From positions 11,968,951 through 12,032,950 of the forward strand of contig NC_037263.1 in the NCBI RefSeq assembly GCF_000002425.4: a DNA stretch of 64,000 nucleotides, written 5' to 3'. How positions within the stretch are numbered: the stretch's first letter is position 1; each line of letters starts with the position of its first letter. Positions 1-11,976 of the stretch are shown here, in pieces. A model generated the notes under the pieces. The model did no database searches and was not told where the DNA came from. It saw only the letters and a program-made list of their open reading frames with translations. The position numbers and the translations under genes are program-made. Source of the DNA: Physcomitrium patens. Taxonomy: Eukaryota > Streptophyta > Bryopsida > Funariales > Funariaceae.

Positions 1-3000
1 AGAGAAGACAAAATCTTTCACATCCTTCCACATTTGGGGCCACCAAAAATCTCGGGAAATAAGCTCCAAGGTCTTGTTGAATCCAAAATGTCCCGCAGCT
101 AGAAAATCATGGCGAGATTGAAGAACTCGGAGTCGTGCTAGTCCTTTTGGAATGTACAATCGCTCTTCAAAGTATAAAAGATCTCCCTCCACCTTGAACT
201 TGTCGTCATTGGTATGTTGCTTGATATCAATGGCTACTGAATCTTTAATGGTCATAGCACGTACCTGGTTTAGGAAGTCAGCATCAAATGATACAATAGT
301 AGTACAAAGTTGAAATCTCTCTGGCTTTAATAACGTTGTACATTGTTGATCAAACACTGCTTCTCCAACCTTTGGTGCAAGATACGATCTCCTTGATAAA
401 GCATCGAATAGTCCTTGTTGTCTTCCAGGTCGATAAGTGATAACAAAATCGAATCTAGATAGCGACATATTCCACCGAGCTTGACGCCGATTTAAAACTC
501 GAGCCGTCATGAAATACTCCAAATTCTTGTGATCCGTATATACGGTTACTGGATGTGCAACTCCTTCAAGAAAGTGACGCCATTCTTTGAAAGAATCCAC
601 TACAGCAAGAAGTTCCTTATCGTGGATCTCATAATTGATTTCAGCAACAAAGAACTTCCGAGAATAAAATGCAACTGGATGGAGCTTCTTATCTTCACTC
701 ATTTGTGAAAGCACAGCTCCCAAAGCAAAATCTGAAGCATCAGTTTCTAAATAAAAGGCCTTTGTAAAGTCTGGATGTACCAAAATCGAGTGAGAGGAGC
801 AGCAACTTGAGAATAATTCTTGATGAAGATCCGATAGAAGTTAGCAAAACCAAGAAAGCATTGTACGTCTCTAACCGTCTTCGGAACCTCCCAAGACATG
901 ATTGCTTCTACTTTCTTGGGATCCATCTTCAAACCTTCTGTAGTCGCAATGAACCCCAAAAATTCCATCTCCGTCTGGTGAAATAAACACTTTTCTAATT
1001 TGGCATATAGTCCTCGCTTGCGTAGTTTCTCCAAGACCAAACGAACATGCTCCTCATGCTCTTCCTCGTTTTTAGAAAATATTAGAATATCGTCTAAGTA
1101 GATGACAATAAAATCATCGAGGTGTTCTCGAAAGATGTCATTCATCATATGTTGGAAAACCGCTGGAGCATTGGTAAGACCAAAAGGCATGACATTATAT
1201 TCGAAATGACCATACCTTGTACGGAATGCTGTCTTCCACTCATCTCCTTCCTTGATTCGTACGAGATTATAAGCTCCCCTTAGATCAATTTTTGTAAAGA
1301 TCTTCGCACGTCCAAGTTGTTCTAAGAGACTAGAAATCAAGGATAATGGGTAACGATTTTTCTTTGTTACCTTGTTGAGGCCTCGATAGTCCACACACAT
1401 CCGTAATGATCCATCTTTCTTCTTCACAAATAAGATGGGTGCTCCAGCTGATGATTTTGAATGACGAATGAAGTTCTTGGCTAGATTCTCATTGATGTAC
1501 TTTCGTAACTCTGCCAACTCCGTTTGCAATAGATTGTAGATTGGGCCAAAAGGTGGTTGTGCTCCTTCTTGCAAGTCTATGGCACAATCATATGGTCGGT
1601 GTTCCGGTAGTATGTCGGCATTCTTCTTTTGAAACACGTCTTCAAAATCTTTATATTGCTCCGGTATACTTGCTGTTGAGATCTTCTCCTCGGTAGTTGG
1701 AGCCGCATAAATGACAAATGAAGTACCTTCCTTAGATGATCTTATAAAGGCTCTTGCTCCAATGAATAAGGATTTCTTTTTTCGAGGTTTTTTACTAGGT
1801 TTTTTCTTGGGTGGTTTTGTGGGAAAAGTCATCTTCCGCAACCTCCAATCTATCAATGGATTGTGTTTTTCCAACCAAGAAAGACCAAGAATAATAGGAT
1901 TTGATGGGGTTCTAATAATATTAAAAATAATATGACTACTATGGTCTTTAAACGTTACTTCTATAGGTTTTGATTCATGGGTGATGCTACCAGACAATAA
2001 AGGTCGCCCATCTATGACCTCAATATGAACAAGTTTTGATTTTTGTACTAAAGAGATCTTATGACGCTTTGCAAATTCTTCGTCTAAAAAACAAGCAGAT
2101 GCTCCTGAGTCTAGTAGTGCTAAGGTTCTCAGTTTTTGAGGGCCGATAAACAGAGGGATTGTAAAACAAAGTGCAGGTTGGGCAGAAAGAAAGGAACCTG
2201 ATTGTTGTTGGGATATTTCATTGTCCAGCCGCACGGTTCTTATTGTGGCTGGGCATCCTCGTTTTCCTAAACAAATACTCCCCTAGTCTTGACTATGCCT
2301 AGATTTTGCTTTTTGGGGCAGTTTCCGACATTGTGGCCTTCTCCACCGCAATACAAGCATAAATTTTCTTCCATACGTCGCTTTTTTTCTTCTATAGTAA
2401 GAGATTTGATACGTACCACATCAATTTGCATGTCTTCCACCTCTGAATGCGAATTCACACCGCTTGCCGACATAGTTGGAGCATGGCGAATTGTATGTTG
2501 TCTTGAGCGTTGATCTTGGCGACGTTGGAATAGGCGATTATCGCACTTCACAGCTTGGCTAATGGCTTCATTGAGCGTTCGTGGATCAGGAAGAGTTAAC
2601 AACAAATCCTTCACATCATCTCTTAAACCCCAATAGAATTGACTCATCAACGCTTCTTCATCCCAATTGATGTCGTATACTAATTGCCTGAAATCCGAAG
2701 CATAGACTGATGTAGAACGCATCCCTTGTCGTAGCGACCGGATCTTTGTTGTAGCCCATCGAACCTTATCGTGTTCACCAAATGCTTCCGCAAATGCTTC
2801 CAAAAAGGTTTCGAAGTTGTTTAATATGGATGATCATTTCTCAAACAAAGGAGCAAACCATGATAGAGCTTGTCCCGTAAGTAAGGTTCCAACAAGCCCA
2901 ACACGTGACTCCTCCGTTGGATATCGTTCGGGCTGTAAAACTGTTATCAATCTGATTTGATTGACGAATCCTCAAAACTTGGAACGTGTTCCATCAAACT

Positions 3001-3308
3001 TATCTGGAAGGCTAACTCGAGGCTCCTTATGTTGTAGAACTAGTGGTTCTTGTCGAACCTGAGGTAAAGTTGTTTCTCCAAGTGCCAAAATTTGAGGCTG
3101 GTGTAGTTTAGATTGTGCTATCCCTGATACTCCATCATTATGAAGCCTTGCCACCACTCCTTCAATCTCTGCATTTCTTTGTGATAACGTAGCGAGGGCA
3201 TTCATAATAGCATCTAACTTAGACTCCGAACTTTCTGTCATACTAATGTCTTGACCTCCGACCATTCTAAAAGAAGGACAAAAATGACCCTATAAGAGGC
3301 AATATTGG

Positions 3309-3497
3309 TTTATAGGAGGGTAATCCACAACCTATAAAACGCCTTAAGAATTTCAAGAAGAGGGGTAATCCACTCTCTCCAAGAAGAATAAGACTCCAAT
3401 ATTGTAACAGAAGAAGTATCAATTTAGAGGAGGGTAATCCGCAACCTCTAAAAAATGCTAGTATATCTTCAAGTAGAGGGGTAATCTACACTCTACT
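3309..3497 (-). repeat. Leader hairpin cluster of element A
   Basis: Short inverted repeats share the loop core GTAATCC (or GTAATCT). Clear ones pair TTTATAGG (3309-3316) with CCTATAAA (3331-3338), TTTAGAGG (3423-3430) with CCTCTAAA (3445-3452), and AGTAGAG (3472-3478) with CTCTACT (3491-3497). A weaker one lies near 3,359-3,377. They fall between the primer-binding site and gag. Equivalent hairpins with different stem sequences occur in the leaders of elements B, C and F, pointing to a conserved RNA structure. Confidence 0.72.
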
Positions 3498-3705
3498 AAG
3501 AAAGAACTAGCTCTGATATCTCAAGTTAGTGTAGTCTCGACAAACTGTCACGGACACAAAATACAGACTTGAAATCTAATAAGAAGTTCAAGAAGAAGTG
3601 GCAGAACTAGATTAAACAGATGAGTACAAGAACAACACCAAAAAGGTGAGCTAGAACTCCAAGAGATATATTGTTGAGACTGAAGAACTCTTCAGCCTCG
3701 ATCCC

Positions 3706-3713
3706 TATATATA
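3706..3713 (-). promoter_or_regulatory. TATA box of element A LTR
   Basis: TATATATA followed on the element strand by GGG. It lies immediately downstream of the heat-shock-like array in element sense. The same CTATATATACT context is found in the LTRs of B (about 8,053), C (about 30,110) and F (about 35,800), which supports a shared promoter core. Confidence 0.6.
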
Positions 3714-3726
3714 CTCCTACTTAGGA

Positions 3727-4025
3727 AGCTTCTCGAGCTACTTCTATTAACTAGGAAGCTTCTAGAAGGTTCTAGAGGCTTCCTTTCTAGAAGGTTCTAG
3801 AAACTTCTCGAGCTACTTTTATTAACTAGGAAGCTTCTAGAAAGTTCTAGGGGATTCCTTTCTAGAAGCTTCTAGAAACTTCTCTTCTAGAAGGTTCCAG
3901 AGACTTCTTTTCTAGAAGCTTCTAGAAACTTCTCTCTAAAAGGTTCCAGAGGCTTCTCTTCTAGAAGGTTCCAGAGGCTTGTTTTCTAGAAGGTTCTAGA
4001 AACCTCTCTCTAGAAAGTTCTAAGG
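3727..4025 (-). promoter_or_regulatory. Tandem heat-shock-element-like array in the U3 of element A's LTR
   Basis: The 8-mer TTCTAGAA occurs exactly 12 times, starting at 3760, 3785, 3795, 3835, 3860, 3870, 3885, 3910, 3920, 3959, 3984 and 3994, with degenerate copies between. The array has a period near 25 bp and a larger 75-bp duplication containing CGAGCTACTT. Four pairs are 10 bp apart, giving the alternating nTTCnnGAAnnTTCnnGAAn pattern of plant heat-shock factor sites. In element sense the array sits upstream of a TATATATA box at 3,706-3,713. Sibling LTRs carry only one or two such units. The pattern is seen directly; binding by heat-shock factor is inferred. Confidence 0.7.
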
Positions 4026-4040
4026 AATATGTTCCTAACA

Positions 4041-7000
4041 ATTGTCAAGAAAGAGCTTAGCTATTTCTTCACTTGTGATAGATTTTGTACATGGTACAAA
4101 ATGTGCCATCTTAATAAAACGATCTACTATCACGAATATAGAATCATAAGAACCTGAAATTGGAAGATCCATGATAAAGTCCATAGAAACAGAAGACCAT
4201 GGTTGTTCTGGAATGTGTAATGGCTGAAGAAGTCCAAAAGGTCGATGACGAGGAGTTTTTGATCTTGAACAAACATCACATGATTGTACAAAATCTTTGA
4301 CTTCCTTTCACATTTGAAGCCACCAAAAATTCCTAGATATCGGCTCTAAAGTCTTATTATATCTAAAATGTCTTGCTGCTGGGAAGTCGTGACGAGCTTG
4401 AAGAACATGTAAACGTGCTTCTCCTTCTGGAACATATAGGCATCCTTTGAAATAGAGTAGGTTATTCTTGAATTCAAATCTAGAGGGATCATGAGATTTA
4501 GAAGAATTATTCTTGATATCATGAATAAGAGGGTCTGAAGACATACTTAACTAGACTTGCTTAACAAAAGTTAAATCAACAGTCAATGTTGATTTTATTG
4601 CTTGAAGGTGAAATTGCTTCGACTTTAAGAGAACCGTTCTTTGTTGCTCAAAAGCTGCATCTCCTTCTTTTGGTGTAAGATAAGAACGTCTAGACAAGGC
4701 ATCGGACAAACCTTATTGTTTTCTCTTACCGATAAGTGATGATGAACTCGAATCTTGATAAAGACATGCTCCAATGAGCTTGACAATGATTTAATACGTG
4801 TACTGACATAAAATATTCGAGGTTCTTGTGATCCGTATACACGGTGATTGGACTAGAAGCGCCTTCTAGGTAATGATGCCTTTCTTGAAAAGAATCCACA
4901 ATTGCAAGAAGTTTTTTGTCGTGGATCTCATAATTGATTTCTGCTACTGAGAATTTTCTTGAATGAAAGGCTACTAGATGAAGTTTGTCATCTGTTCCCA
5001 TTTGTAATAAAACCGCACCCAGAGCAAAGTCTGATGCATCTGTTTACATAAAGAATGCTTTGGAAAAATCAACACAATACAAGATTGGTGCAGAAACAAA
5101 TGCTGTCTTCAATGATTCAAAAGCGACTTCCGCTTCTTGATTCCATTGGAGTTTGTCTTTACAAGTCAAACGTATAAGTGGAGCTGCAACTCGAGAGAAG
5201 TCTTTGATGAAGATTCGATAGTAGTTGGCAAATCCCAAAAAATATTGGACATCTCTTACCGTTTTTGGGATCTTCCAATCTATAATAGTTTGAACTTTCT
5301 TAGGATCCATCATAAGTCCATCATTTGAAATGATGTAACCTAAGAAATCGACTTGAGTAGTATGGAATACATACTTTTCTATCTTCGCATAGAGCCTTGC
5401 ATCTTTTAATTTTTGTAACACGTGACGAACATGAAATTCATATTCTTCTGTATTCTTAGAATAAATCAAGATGTCGTCTAGATAACAGACCACAAAATCG
5501 TCTAAAAAACTCTCAAAAAACATCATTCATTAAATGTTGAAAAGCTGCTGGTGCATTTTTAGTCCAAAAGGCATGACGTTGTATTCAAAATATTCATACC
5601 TAGTTCAAAATGCAGTCTTCCATTCATCTCCTTCTTTGATGCATACTAGATTGTATGCTTCTCGAAGATCTATTTTTGTATAGATCTTAGCTTGATTCAG
5701 TTGATCAAGAAGTCCAGATATTAAAGGTAGTGGATACCTATTCTTGATGGTAATCTTGTTGAGTCCTCGATAATCAATACACATCTGCAATGATCTATCT
5801 TTTTTCTTCACAAATAGAATTGGAGCTCCTGCTGAAGATTTTGAATGGCGTATAAAATTCTTGGCTAGATTTTCTTCAATATACTCCTTGAGTTCAGTTA
5901 ACTCATTTTGTGATAAACTGTAGATTGGTCTGAATGGCGGTTGTGCTCCTTCTTGAAGGACAATTGAGCAATCATAGGGACGATGTTCCAAGAGTATATC
6001 TGCATTCTTTTTTTCGAATACATCTTGAAATTCTTGATATTGGCTTGGAATGCCACTTGAAGTCGTTTCACCAGTAGAAACACGTGTGGCATAAATAATA
6101 TATGGTGATTCTTTCATAGCAGCATGCAAAATAGCTTTTGCACCTATAAATATGGGTTTAATTTAACTGAACTTATGACTCTCTACTTGATTAATTACAC
6201 TGTTAGTTATACTTTTAGAGAAAGTAAGAGTTTGGAAAATCTAATCTATTTGAGGGTTGTATTTTTCTAACCACGATAAACCTAAAATGACTAGATTAGA
6301 GGGAGATCTAATGATATTAAATACTACAAAACTATTATGACTATTGATTATTACTTCTATAGGAAGGGTTTTGTGAGTAATATCTTCAGAAGACAATGGA
6401 CGACCATCTATGACTTCTACATGAACAGGTTTAGTTTTCTTTTCTAAAGATATGCTATATCTTTTAGTAAATTCTTCATGTAAAAAATATGCTGAGGCTC
6501 CTGAATCTAACAAGGCAGAGACTTTGTAATGTTTAGGTCCTAACATAATATTTAATGTAAAATAAGGAGAGGGCTCTGAGGAGAGAATAGGACCTTTACT
6601 AGATGTTGTGCAAGGTTTCAGCTACACGGTCCTTATTGTAGCTAAACAAACTCGTTTTTCGACATATTGTCTTCTTTCACAGCCATACTCCTCATTTTGT
6701 GATTACGTCATTTCTTTGGATAATGTTGAGCAGTGTGCTTTGGTTTTCCACAATATAAACATAATCCTTCTTGACGACGACAAGTCTTTTCTTGCTCAGT
6801 AAGAGGTTTGAAACGTACTGCATCAATTTGTATATCCTCTACTTCCGAATGTATGTGTTGAAGAGGTGTTGGTATTGCCATTGAATTATAGTAACGTTGA
6901 GGTTGGTTCTCAGATCGGAATTCAAAAAGGCGATTGTCGCACTTCACAACAAAGTCAATTGCTTGACTCAATGTTTGAGGATCAAGTAAGTTGAGTATTA

Positions 7001-8404
7001 ATTTTTTTACCTCATATTGTAATCCGTAGAGAAATTGGCTAATAAGTGCAGCATCATCCCACTTGATATCAGTTGCAAGTTCTCAAAATTGTGAAGCATA
7101 TAACGTTATTGATCGATTACCTTGTCGTAAAATACGGATCTTATTGGTTGCAACATGAATTGTATCATGCTCTCCATACATGGATCGAAACTCTGCCAAA
7201 AAAGCCTCTAGATTATCCAATATTGGATCTCGTTGTTCAAGAAAAGATGAAAACTACGATAGTGCTGAACCTGAAAGAAGCATACCAATGAATCTAACTT
7301 GCGATCCTGGAGTTGGATAGCTTTGGGGTTGAAGTTCTATCACAAGTTGCACTTGATTGATAAATCCTCGAAACTTGGATTTGGTACCATCAAACTTCTC
7401 GGGTAGGGCAATTCTTGGTTCTCTAACACTGGAAGGGCGTTCCACTATAGGAGAAAGGACATGGTTTGGTGCAGATGTTGAAGCAGCTCCAACCATTTCT
7501 ATATCTTAACTTCCTGTCAATCTTATTATTCCTTATAGTGGTAAATTGAGTTGATGCATCGCAAGCATTAACTCCCTCAATTGCTCTTGTATTTGTGCCA
7601 TTGCACTCTTCATTTCAACAAGTTTTGCCATGATAACATTTAGAAGAGAAAAGATGTCTAATATCACTCAAGACAAATAGAAGAGAGGACTTGGGAACAA
7701 AGAAAATACTAAGGGCAATATCAGTTTAGAAGAGGGTAATCCGTAACTTCTAATATGCTTATATCTTATCAAGAAAAAGAGGTAATCCACTCTTAATCAA
7801 GATTAGACAAAGCTCTGATATTGTAGGTGTACTCTTGTTAATCTGTCAAGGACAAAAATTTGATGAAAAATCAATTCAGACAAGTGAGCCTTTACTCAAA
7901 GAAAGTTAATAAAATATAAATAAATAAGTATGTATATTGAAAGAGAAACTAGAATGGCTATTGCCAAAAGACAAGAAAACTAGAGATCCTTGAAACTAGA
8001 GTAGAAGCAAGAAAAGAGTTGACAAAAGTGAAGAAGGCTTCATTCTTGTCTCTATATATACTATCTAACTAGGGGCTACATGGCGACATTCTATAGGACC
8101 CCCAATATGTGTTGACTTTGTAGGACACATGCCTTGACTTACAAGGCAAGTTTTTCTATTTGTGGACCGCACAGTTAGCTTGATCTTCAAGCTAACAACA
8201 TGTGTGGCACATGGCCAACTTGTTGACCACGTTTCTAATCCAAAAAGTCAATTAAAGACACTTATGAAGTCAAAGCAGCATCTATGAAGCTTCTAAGAAG
8301 CTTCCATATTAAATACTATAGAATTAACTTACTTTTATCTATTTTTACTTACTTCTATCTATTTGTATATGTAATTACTAGCTTACATGAGTATGTCCGT
8401 GACA
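4041..8404 (-). mobile_element. Element B: Tcn1-like Gypsy element, host of A
   Basis: Same family as A. Parts in element order: 5' LTR 7,844-8,404, PBS-like word 7,812-7,821, leader hairpins about 7,726-7,794, gag about 6,700-7,500 with a CCHC knuckle (CLYCGKPKHTAQH), protease ([11 protein letters not shown]) about 6,500, reverse transcriptase about 5,200-6,050 with YLDDILIYS, RNase H about 4,730-5,050, and integrase about 4,041-4,550. The rest of integrase and the 3' LTR lie beyond element A, left of the window. It is broken, with roughly ten breaks, so inactive and older than A. It is inserted in the pol region of element C. Confidence 0.86.
7844..8404 (-). repeat. 5' LTR of element B
   Basis: 561-bp LTR bounded on + by TGTCAAGGACA and TGTCCGTGACA, an 11-bp nearly perfect terminal inverted repeat. 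A TATA-like word lies near 8,053. A single heat-shock-like cluster (GAAGCTTCTAAGAAGCTTC) lies near 8,286. Immediately right of 8,404 the sequence becomes the integrase end of element C. Confidence 0.82.
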
Positions 8405-10786
8405 CTGCCTTCCACATTTTCGGCCACCAAAAATCCTTAGATATTACTTCCAAAGTTTTATTGTATCCAAAATGTCATACTGCTAAAAAGTCATGATAAG
8501 CTTGAAAAGCATGTAATCGAGCTTTACCTTCTGGAACATATAGGCGTCCTTCAAAATATAATAGATTATTCTTCAATTCAAACTTGGAAGTATCATGGGA
8601 CTTAGAGAAAGTATCCTTGATATCCTGAACAAGAGAATCAGAGGACATGCTTGATTGAATTTGATTCACAAATATTGAATCAATAGTTAATGTTGATTTG
8701 ATAGCTTGAAGATGAAAATGCTCGAGCTTCAAGAGAATTGATCTTTGTTGATCAAAAGATGCATCTCTTTCTTTTGGTACAAGATAAGAACGTCTAGAAA
8801 GAGCATTCGATAGACCTTATTATTTTTGTATCGATAAGTGATCTTGAAATTGAATCTAGATGACGACGTGTTCCAACGAGCTTGACAACAATTCAAGATA
8901 GGTGTGACATGAAGTACTCAAGGTTCTTATAGTTTGTATACATGGTAATTGGACTTGAGGTGCCTTCTAGATAATGATGCCATTCTTAAAATGAATCCAT
9001 GATTGCAAGGAACTCTTTATCATGGATTTCATTATTAATCTTGGCTATTGAAAATTTCTACAACTTGAAAGCTATTAGGTGGAATTTGTCATCTATTCGT
9101 ATTTGTGACAACACAATACCTATAGCAAAATCTGACGCGTTTGTTTCCATAAAAATTATCCTGGAGAAGTCAATACAATATAAGATTGGTGCAGAAGTAA
9201 ACTCCTTTTTTAAAGCATCAAATGATGCTTGTACTTCTTTATTCCATTCAAGTTTGTCTTTACAAGTCAAACGTGTAAGTAGAGCTGCAACTTGAAAAAA
9301 ATTCTTAATGAAGATTCGATAGTAATTAGCAAAGCCCAAAAAGCATTGTACATCTCGTATTGTTTTTGGAATCTTCCAATCTATGATAGTTTGAATCTTC
9401 TTAGGATCCATCATAAGACCTTCGTTGAAAATGACGTACCCTAAAAAGTCAATTTGAGTAGTATGGAATAAATACTTTTTTAACTTGGTATATAACCCTG
9501 CATCTCTAAGTTTCTGTAACACATGGTGTACATGAAGCTCATATTCTTTTGTGTTCTTAGAGTAGATTAGAATGTCATGTAAATAGCAAACAATAAAATT
9601 ATCTAAAAACTCACTAAAAATATCATTCATAAGATATTGAAAAGCGGTCGATGCATTCATGAGTCCAAAAGGCATGACATTATATTCAAAATTTCCATAC
9701 CTAATTTGAAAAGCAGTCTTCCATTCATCTCCTTCTTTGATACGAATTAAGTTGTATGCTCATTGTAGATCTATTTTGATATAGATCTTTGTTTGATTGA
9801 GTTGGTCAAGAAGTCCTGAAATCAAAGGCAAAGGATACCTATTTTTGTTAATTATCTTGTTGAGTCCTCAATAATCCACACACATTTGCAGAGATCTGTC
9901 TTTTTTCTTCACAAATAAGATAGGAGCCTCGGCTGGAGATTTAGAATGGCGTATGAAGTTCTTTGTCAAATTTTCATTAATGTACTCCTTTAATGCAGCT
10001 AACTTATTTTAAGATAAGCTATAGATTAGTCTAAATGTTGGTTGAGCTCTTTCTTGCAGATCAATTGAACAATCATAAGGTCGATGCTCAAAAAGAATAT
10101 CTACATTTTTCTTTTCAAAATGTCTTGGAATTCTTGATATTGATTAGGAATATCACTCGATGTTGTTTCACTATTAGAAATAGATGTAGCATATATAGCA
10201 AAAGATAATCCTTCTTTTGCAATATGCATGAAAGCTTTTGCACCTACTAGTAAAGGTTTGGATGTACTGGACTTACGTACTTCTACTTTACTAACGCAAT
10301 CTTGGATTATACTATTAGAAAAGTTAAGGTTATGAGAAATCTAATCTATTTGAGGGTTATATTTTTCTAGGCATGATAATCCTAAAACAATCGGATTAGA
10401 GGGAGATTTTATTACATCAAATACTATTACATTGTTATGATCATTAATTGCTACATCTAAAGGAATAATTTTATGAATAATATTTCTACGAGACAACGAA
10501 CGACTATCTATGACTTCTACATGTACAAATTTAACTTTCTTCACTAAAGATATTTTTTGATTTTTGGCAAAATCTTCGTCTATAAAACATGCTGAGGCTC
10601 TTGAATCAAACAAAACAAAGACTTTGTGATTATTAGGTCCTTTCAAATAAATGATTGTTGCATGCAATGGCTTAAGTAATAAATTCTTCTAAAGAATCTA
10701 CTCTAGGCATTGTTAATGATAAATCTTTGATGCTATCCTTCAATTCATATCAAAATTGGTTGATAAGTATTTTATCGTTCCAGTCT
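8405..10786 (-). mobile_element. Element C, left segment (integrase to gag), Tcn1-like Gypsy
   Basis: Same family as A and B. In element order from the right: gag end about 10,680-10,786, protease about 10,560-10,640 (ACFIDEDFAK), reverse transcriptase about 9,400-10,100, RNase H about 8,930-9,200, and the start of integrase about 8,405-8,730. It is broken, with ten or more breaks. Element B interrupts it at the left edge and element D at the right edge; the gag resumes at 28,311. It is older and more AT-rich than A and B. Confidence 0.83.
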
Positions 10787-10791
10787 ATGTT
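10787..10791. repeat. Left target-site duplication of element D (ATGTT)
   Basis: ATGTT here matches ATGTT at 28,311-28,315. Comparison with gag of element A confirms that the host sequence of element C continues across the two copies, fixing the ends of element D. Confidence 0.75.
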
Positions 10792-11188
10792 ATTGTATTA
10801 CGTGCTTTCTTGCTTGAGAACGCGCCGGGCATCTGGCTGTAGAAGGTAGTATGGAGATTCGTGAATAGTCAAGCAGTCTATCAGTTTTTGACTGTTAGAA
10901 TATAAACGACTACAAGAATACACCGTAAATCTATATGGATTCCCCTTCGACTGCTCGTCGAAGTCCTTTTCATCCCGGTCGGTAGGTCTCTAAACGTTAC
11001 AGAGAACCCCGAACAACCCAAACTGTTAATCTTTGATACCGCTTTGTACTTACAATCTTGTATCCACTGACTGTCTTGTTAGATTAACCCAATAAATTTC
11101 ATTCACTCCGCATACTCAATCCTATAGACACCCTTTTAATTCTTCAATCTCAGACGTAACTCGATTTCACAAAACAGTCAAGAGTAAT
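10792..11188 (-). repeat. Left LTR of element D, outer part
   Basis: Matches the first 400 bp of the right LTR (from 26,982) with about two dozen differences. The sequence stops at AGAGTAAT where element E entered and resumes after the second GTAAT at 20,978-20,982. Confidence 0.88.
11184..11188. repeat. Left target-site duplication of element E (GTAAT)
   Basis: GTAAT is repeated at 20,978-20,982. The uninterrupted right LTR of element D reads AGAGTAATCAAACCC at the matching place, giving the pre-insertion site directly. Confidence 0.95.
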
Positions 11189-11897
11189 TGTGATTGTCGT
11201 TTTACTTACTCTAACTTATCTAATCAGAGTAAACCTGTATAGGGGAATTCGAACACAGGGAAAGAATACCGCATGAGCTTACACGTTAGGGTCACACAAT
11301 TAACTGTATTCCGCACTACTTAAAACATCCAGGAAACACTACAATGCTTTCCACTTCCTAATAATACTCCACCATCACTGATAACAACAACATGTAATCC
11401 CGCACTATCCTAAATGACAGGACATAATCATACTATAATCCAAATTCTGGAGTTCTTCACCATTAACTGCCTTCACATTACAGTGTTTCACACAAACACA
11501 GACTCATTCTCTCTGCTGAACTACATTCAGATTTCAGCATTCAATCTCTCTTCTTCTCATTCAATAACATATAATTCCATTCACACTTTCATTCCATGAT
11601 TCACTTCACAATATTCAGAAACTCTCAATACTCTTATTTCAAAGAACATAACAACAAAAGAAAAGAAGTAGCACCAAGCTTACCCCGGCTCACACTATCA
11701 CAGTAATGGCCCCTACTTCCTCTCTCCCATCCTCCTTATGCTACCACGAGATACCAACTGCTACATCTCTAATGAAAACTGCTTTTCCTAACTATTCATC
11801 CATTTTACCTACTGAACTACCTTTTCAACAGTCATCTATCCCTGTTTACACTATGAACTAAGTATCTACAATTCAACAAATAACTACTTATTCTACA
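11189..11897 (-). repeat. 3' LTR of element E
   Basis: 709 bp, from TGTGATTGTCG to TATTCTACA on +. Identical to 20,269-20,977 except for one base by direct comparison. It carries no gene of its own; a 61-codon frame inside it is repeated in the other LTR and has no recognisable features. Confidence 0.95.
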
Positions 11898-11976
11898 TAG
11901 CCCCACTCCCATCTGTGCAGCGTCCTCGCAAACATAGAACCGATACATAACTAAAAAAAAAACTTCTCCAAAATTT

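Larger units (their letters stand above)
1..4040 (-). mobile_element. Element A: Tcn1-like Ty3/Gypsy chromovirus-type element (3' end beyond window)
   Basis: LTR retrotransposon fossil read on the - strand; its 3' LTR lies left of the window. Parts in element order (right to left): 5' LTR 3,546-4,040, leader with hairpins about 3,300-3,520, gag about 2,270-3,265 with a CCHC zinc knuckle (CLYCGGEGHNVGNC), aspartic protease ([11 protein letters not shown]) near 2,100, reverse transcriptase about 850-1,650 with the YLDD box, RNase H about 400-800, and the integrase zinc-binding end near position 1. Protein style ([23 protein letters not shown]) fits Gypsy chromoviruses, and the match to moss Tcn1-like elements is from memory. 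It is broken, with a handful of breaks, and is the least AT-drifted member of its family here, so probably the youngest of them. It is inserted in the integrase region of element B. Confidence 0.88.
3546..4040 (-). repeat. 5' LTR of element A
   Basis: 495-bp LTR. On the + strand it begins TGTCACGGACA and ends TGTTCCTAACA, imperfect terminal inverted repeats matching those of the LTRs of elements B, C and F. A PBS-like word (GCTCTGATAT on +, 3,510-3,519) lies just inside. To the right the sequence changes abruptly into element B's integrase region. The LTR contains a TATA box and a tandem array of heat-shock-element-like units, annotated separately. Confidence 0.82.

Noticed and set aside
3727-4025. 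Regular repeat array reminiscent of CRISPR
   Set aside because: Units are palindromic TTCTAGAA words at 10- and 25-bp spacing with no unique spacers, inside an LTR of a plant element.
11414-11599. 61-codon + frame repeated exactly at 20,494-20,679
   Set aside because: It lies inside the two LTRs of element E; the duplication is due to the LTRs, and the frame is antisense with no domain.
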